Below are positions 51,940-54,160 of a stretch of 54,160 nucleotides of DNA, one piece after another (position 1 is the stretch's first letter; every line of letters starts with the position of its first letter). This stretch comes from an uncultured Muribaculaceae bacterium (GTDB lineage: Bacteria; Bacteroidota; Bacteroidia; Bacteroidales; Muribaculaceae): contig CAJTMY010000017.1 in the NCBI GenBank assembly GCA_910577355.1, positions 1-54,160 on the forward strand, read 5' to 3'. A program made the position numbers and the translations under genes. A model generated the notes under the pieces. That model saw nothing but the letters and a program-made list of their open reading frames with translations, had not been told where the DNA came from and did no database searches.

Positions 51940-52639
51940 GCAGGCGGTGGATTAGGCGGTCGTCGGTGCGGGGTAGGGCGTCCTTTATTCTTTCGTACAG
52001 CCGCATATAGGATTGCTCGGGTGTGCGCCCGGCGGCATCGCAGGCTTCGAGGCCGTACAGAGCTTCGGGTGTGGTATAGCGCGCCACTCCCCATCCGTAG
52101 GTGTCGCCGTGGCGGTCGGTCTTGTATTCAAAATCGGCTATCACCACGTAGCCGGCCATCTGCAGGCGCATGATGCGGGTGTCGAATCCCAGGTCGCGGG
52201 CGCCTCGCGTGGCGGAGCGTTCGATCATGCGCTCGAGCGGCGAGAGGCGCGGAGCGGCTTTCCGCCGCCGTGTGAAGCCTGACAGGTCTTTGAGCTCGCG
52301 CGAGAGCAGTGATTCATGTTCACGCAGCACATCGAGTATGTGCGATTCGAGCGGATTTGCAGCGAGGTAATATTGGCTGCGGCGCAGATTTATGAAATCT
52401 GCCAGCAGGTCGAGGGCGATATAGCCGGCCTTGCGGTTGAAGAATTTGCCGTATGCCACCCGCCATCCGCGCACCAACGTGCCTTTCCATATCCACGGCC
52501 CGTCGGCCAGATCCCAAAGTATTGGCTCAGGCACTGTCTCTTCTATCGAGAATCCGCTGATTTTGTTGCGGAAATACGGCAGTATGCCGGTGCGGAGCAC
52601 CAGTTCCTCCAGTTCATATGATGTGGTTATCGGCTTCAT
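51929..52639 (-). CDS. AlkZ-related (winged-helix DNA glycosylase-like) protein
   Basis: A 236-residue protein resembling a family often annotated AlkZ-related. Matching segments are ELVLRTGILPYFRNKISGFS near 13, DGPWIWKGTLVRGWRVAYGK near 46, a winged-helix segment with ESLLSRELKDLSG near 110, and FDTRIMRLQMAGYVVIADFEY near 153. YGWGVARYTTPE near 183 is a strong family mark. True AlkZ enzymes unhook DNA interstrand crosslinks; whether this branch has glycosylase activity is not known. The promoter predicts a leaderless mRNA. Confidence 0.78.
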   Translation of the reverse strand: MKPITTSYELEELVLRTGILPYFRNKISGFSIEETVPEPILWDLADGPWIWKGTLVRGWRVAYGKFFNRKAGYIALDLLADFINLRRSQYYLAANPLESHILDVLREHESLLSRELKDLSGFTRRRKAAPRLSPLERMIERSATRGARDLGFDTRIMRLQMAGYVVIADFEYKTDRHGDTYGWGVARYTTPEALYGLEACDAAGRTPEQSYMRLYERIKDALPRTDDRLIHRLLNL

Positions 52640-52643
52640 ACGG

Positions 52644-52673
52644 CAAAGTTAAGGCAAAATAATCGAACAACAA
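52644..52673 (-). promoter_or_regulatory. Promoter of the AlkZ-related gene
   Basis: On the minus strand, TTG (52673-52671), a 19-base spacer and TAACTTTG (52651-52644). The -7 element ends four bases before the A of the ATG at 52639, so transcription should start at or next to the start codon. Confidence 0.75.
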
Positions 52674-52684
52674 GCGCGTCGGGA

Positions 52685-52702
52685 GTGTTTCATATCAAAC
52701 AC
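52685..52702. promoter_or_regulatory. Operator-like palindrome GTGTTT-N6-AAACAC
   Basis: GTGTTTCATATCAAACAC is an 18-bp palindrome with one mismatched pair (52690+1 and 52696). It lies in the divergent gap between the AlkZ-related gene and the DUF4405-like gene, 20 bases before the latter's ATG. It could bind a dimeric regulator. No full -7 consensus was found for the plus-strand gene. Confidence 0.4.
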
Positions 52703-52721
52703 CATCTAATGATCTTTCACT

Positions 52722-53168
52722 ATGAATAGTTCCCTTGTCCGTAGCGCCTCCGTCAGTCCGTTTGCAATATATCTTGCCGTCGTGCGTGTGCTTTCGTTGG
52801 TCATTACTTTTATCACAGGTCTATGGTGTGAGCGTGCCGGTGCTGCCGGCAACATTGATATTGCGCCGGTGCTGTCGGTTGTTCACGGCGTCAGCGGACT
52901 GCTGTTTGCCACATTGGTGGTATATCATATATGGTGTCGGCGTCGATGGTTTGCCGATCTGCTCGCCGAGCCGGGCTGCTGGATGCAGCAGGCGCAGCAT
53001 CATGTGCTTACATTGTGTATGGCGCTCCTTGCGAGTGTCGTTGTGAGCGGTATCGCGATAGCCTCGGGCATTGTGTTGTCGTTGGCTTTCCACATCGGAG
53101 CGGGTATGATGCTGTGTATTGTGGCCATAGTCCATACAGTGCTCAATATAATGCGGAGATTCAGATAA
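52722..53168 (+). CDS. DUF4405-like four-helix membrane protein (cytochrome b-like)
   Basis: A 148-residue inner-membrane protein with four predicted helices. Histidines are placed as in small b-type cytochromes: VVHGVSGLLFATLVVYHIW in helix 2 and HIGAGMMLCIVAIVHTVLN in helix 4, with QQAQHHVLT before helix 3. This layout suggests DUF4405 and a heme-binding role, which I infer and cannot prove. It stands alone between a divergent gene and the UDG-family gene. Confidence 0.72.
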   Translation: MNSSLVRSASVSPFAIYLAVVRVLSLVITFITGLWCERAGAAGNIDIAPVLSVVHGVSGLLFATLVVYHIWCRRRWFADLLAEPGCWMQQAQHHVLTLCMALLASVVVSGIAIASGIVLSLAFHIGAGMMLCIVAIVHTVLNIMRRFR

Positions 53169-53172
53169 AAAC

Positions 53173-53203
53173 TTCGCCGGATGGATTAAAAAACGTAACT
53201 TTG
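53173..53203 (+). promoter_or_regulatory. Promoter of the UDG-family gene
   Basis: TTCG (53173-53176, one base off TTTG), 19-base spacer, TAACTTTG (53196-53203). The -7 element ends four bases before the A of the ATG at 53208, predicting a leaderless mRNA. Confidence 0.7.
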
Positions 53204-53207
53204 CACC

Positions 53208-53807
53208 ATGCAAACCGAAGAGAGCAGATACGAGATAGAGACACATCCATGGAAGCCCTGGCTGCCTGTCGGTGCCAAGGTTTTGTTCATGGGGACATTT
53301 CCGCCCGGAAACCACCGGTGGTCGATGGATTTCTACTATCCCAATCCCACCAACGATTTCTGGCGCATAATGGGGCTTATATTCGAGGACGATCCGCAGG
53401 CTCTTTATATTCCGGCTGAAAAACGGTTTGACCTTTCGCGCATCAAGGCTCTCACCGAGCGTTACGGAATAGCTATGAGCGATACGGTAAAAAAAGCCCG
53501 GCGGCTTCGCGGTAATGCGTCCGACAAGTTTCTTGAGGTAATAGAAGGGAACGACCCGGCCGATCTGCTCGCCGCCATTCCGCAATGCACCGATCTGGCC
53601 ACGACAGGCGAGAAAGCCGCCGATGTTATCGCAGGGATTACGGGTACAGAGGCGCCAGCAATGGGCAGGTATACAATATGGGATATGTCTGAGAATCGCA
53701 GCATACGCATTTGGCGGCTTCCGTCCACTTCGCGCGCATATCCGCTCAGACTTGAAAAGAAGGCTGCCTATTATCGTGATATGTTGTCATTGGCCGGAGT
53801 GTTATGA
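53208..53807 (+). CDS. Uracil-DNA glycosylase superfamily protein
   Basis: A 199-residue single-domain protein of the UDG/MUG fold. Its start region THPWKPWLPVGAKVLFMGTFPP matches the first UDG strand and motif (GTFPPGNHRWSMDFYYPNPT near 30-50). NDFWRIMGLIF follows, and a second motif near the end is RIWRLPSTSRAYPL. It is predicted to remove damaged or mismatched bases from DNA; the exact lesion is unknown. No other methionine lies before the first motif, so the ATG at 53208 is secure. Confidence 0.85.
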   Translation: MQTEESRYEIETHPWKPWLPVGAKVLFMGTFPPGNHRWSMDFYYPNPTNDFWRIMGLIFEDDPQALYIPAEKRFDLSRIKALTERYGIAMSDTVKKARRLRGNASDKFLEVIEGNDPADLLAAIPQCTDLATTGEKAADVIAGITGTEAPAMGRYTIWDMSENRSIRIWRLPSTSRAYPLRLEKKAAYYRDMLSLAGVL

Positions 53808-53853
53808 ATATCAATATATGATTTATTAACAATATTTAACTATTGATATTTTT
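53807..53853 (+). terminator. Terminator of the UDG-family gene
   Basis: AATATCAATA (53807-53816) and TATTGATATT (53841-53850) form a 10-bp AT-rich stem with a 24-base loop. The right arm runs into TTTTT at 53849-53853. The stem includes the last base of the stop codon. The T-run continues into the -33 TTTG of the next promoter. Confidence 0.65.
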
Positions 53854-53881
53854 GCATAATCGTAAAAAATTCATAATTTTG
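53851..53881 (+). promoter_or_regulatory. Canonical promoter at the right end of the window
   Basis: TTTG (53851-53854), 19-base spacer, TAATTTTG (53874-53881): a full Bacteroidota consensus. No long gene follows inside the window. An ATG at 53884 opens a 30-codon frame. Confidence 0.75.
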
Positions 53882-53883
53882 TG

Positions 53884-53976
53884 ATGATAACGGTGGTTGT
53901 ATTATGGCCGTGTACTATCGGCTTGATCTACAGCGCTATCAGTAAATCATCTAAATATTACTTTAACCGAGAGTAA
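53884..53976 (+). CDS. Possible 30-residue membrane peptide
   Basis: ATG at 53884 to TAA at 53976 encodes 30 residues: a hydrophobic stretch ITVVVLWPCTIGLIYSAIS followed by the polar tail KSSKYYFNRE. That pattern is typical of small single-helix membrane proteins. The ATG lies two bases after a consensus -7 element, so it would need a leaderless mRNA or initiation a little downstream. It may equally be chance, with the transcript being a small RNA or a long leader for a gene beyond the window. Confidence 0.3.
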   Translation: MITVVVLWPCTIGLIYSAISKSSKYYFNRE

Positions 53977-54160
53977 AGTGTTATAAGAATCCTTCCGACT
54001 ACAACAATTTCCTTCTGCAACACAATTTGTTTCCGCTGTCGCACATTTTGGGAATACTATAACCAAATTTTCGTGAACACTTTCGACTATCGCTGACAGC
54101 TATAGTGGAGTTTGCGTTTGCCGGTCTGGGAATCATTGTTGGATTATAATCTATATTATG
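53977..54160. other. Unassigned AT-rich end of window
   Basis: No coding frame of note on either strand. A hairpin at 54086-54106 has 9-bp arms with one mismatch (ACTATCGCT / AGCTATAGT) and a 3-base loop, without a T-run. With the promoter at 53851 this would be transcribed. I see no tRNA, repeat array or attachment site. Confidence 0.5.

Noticed and set aside
1..54160. CRISPR, integron, insertion sequence or prophage
   Set aside because: No repeat arrays, transposase or integrase genes, terminal inverted repeats or tRNA-adjacent duplications could be seen.

Overview
The window looks like a chromosomal segment of a Bacteroidota bacterium, most likely order Bacteroidales and perhaps Muribaculaceae or a near relative (family placement is inference). 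The evidence is the repeated -7 promoter element TAnnTTTG with TTTG about 19-21 bases upstream, the scarcity of Shine-Dalgarno sites, two links to type IX secretion (PorQ and a CHU_C cargo protein), and typical Bacteroidales families (GIN/DUF2807, DUF4286, DUF5063, GH28-GH105 fusion). I saw no rRNA, tRNA, CRISPR array, prophage or insertion sequence. Most of the window is ordinary core genome, tightly packed, with many 1-4 base start/stop overlaps.

Layout. 1-6250 (minus): xylose catabolism xylB-xylA-xylE, then a secreted beta-rich protein. 6511-9093 (plus): a secreted two-domain pectin hydrolase. 9204-14253 (plus): a packed run of EamA transporter, porQ, cmk, ispH, an exonuclease, a small membrane protein and a GNAT enzyme. 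14239-16589 (minus): PAS protein, DUF3737 and a MalY/PatB C-S lyase. 16705-21122 (plus): guaB, then two periplasmic folding factors. 21123-24079 (minus): gmk, nadD, DUF5063, M18 aminopeptidase. 24243-28409 (plus): phosphodiester glycosidase, dus, GIN protein, flippase. 28438-35070 (minus): a complete glycine cleavage operon with lipoate ligase and lipoamide dehydrogenase. 35265-36376 (minus): ribosomal proteins S6, S18, L9. 36485-40572 (minus): AddB-like nuclease and HemW. 40669-44680 (minus): methylmalonyl-CoA mutase. 44896-51939 (plus): a 1356-residue AlbA_2 (Schlafen-type) protein, glycosyltransferase, DUF4286, ruvC and a type IX cargo. 51929-53807: an AlkZ-related protein (minus), a DUF4405-like membrane protein and a uracil-DNA-glycosylase-family protein (plus). 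The last 350 bases hold a terminator, a canonical promoter and only a 30-codon ORF.

How the genes work together. Plant polysaccharide use (xylose, pectin) sits beside central metabolism. LplA, GcvT, GcvH, GcvPA, GcvPB and Lpd form one self-contained glycine cleavage unit, including lipoylation of GcvH. MutA and MutB fit the succinate-propionate route of Bacteroidales.

The least ordinary signals are mainly regulatory. Three DNA repair or recombination genes and a PAS gene have -7 elements only 3-4 bases before the start codon, which predicts leaderless mRNAs. Three terminators run directly into the -33 TTTG of the next promoter. A canonical promoter at the right end drives only a 30-codon hydrophobic ORF. 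The large AlbA_2 protein is the least understood gene. No clear new multi-gene system is visible.
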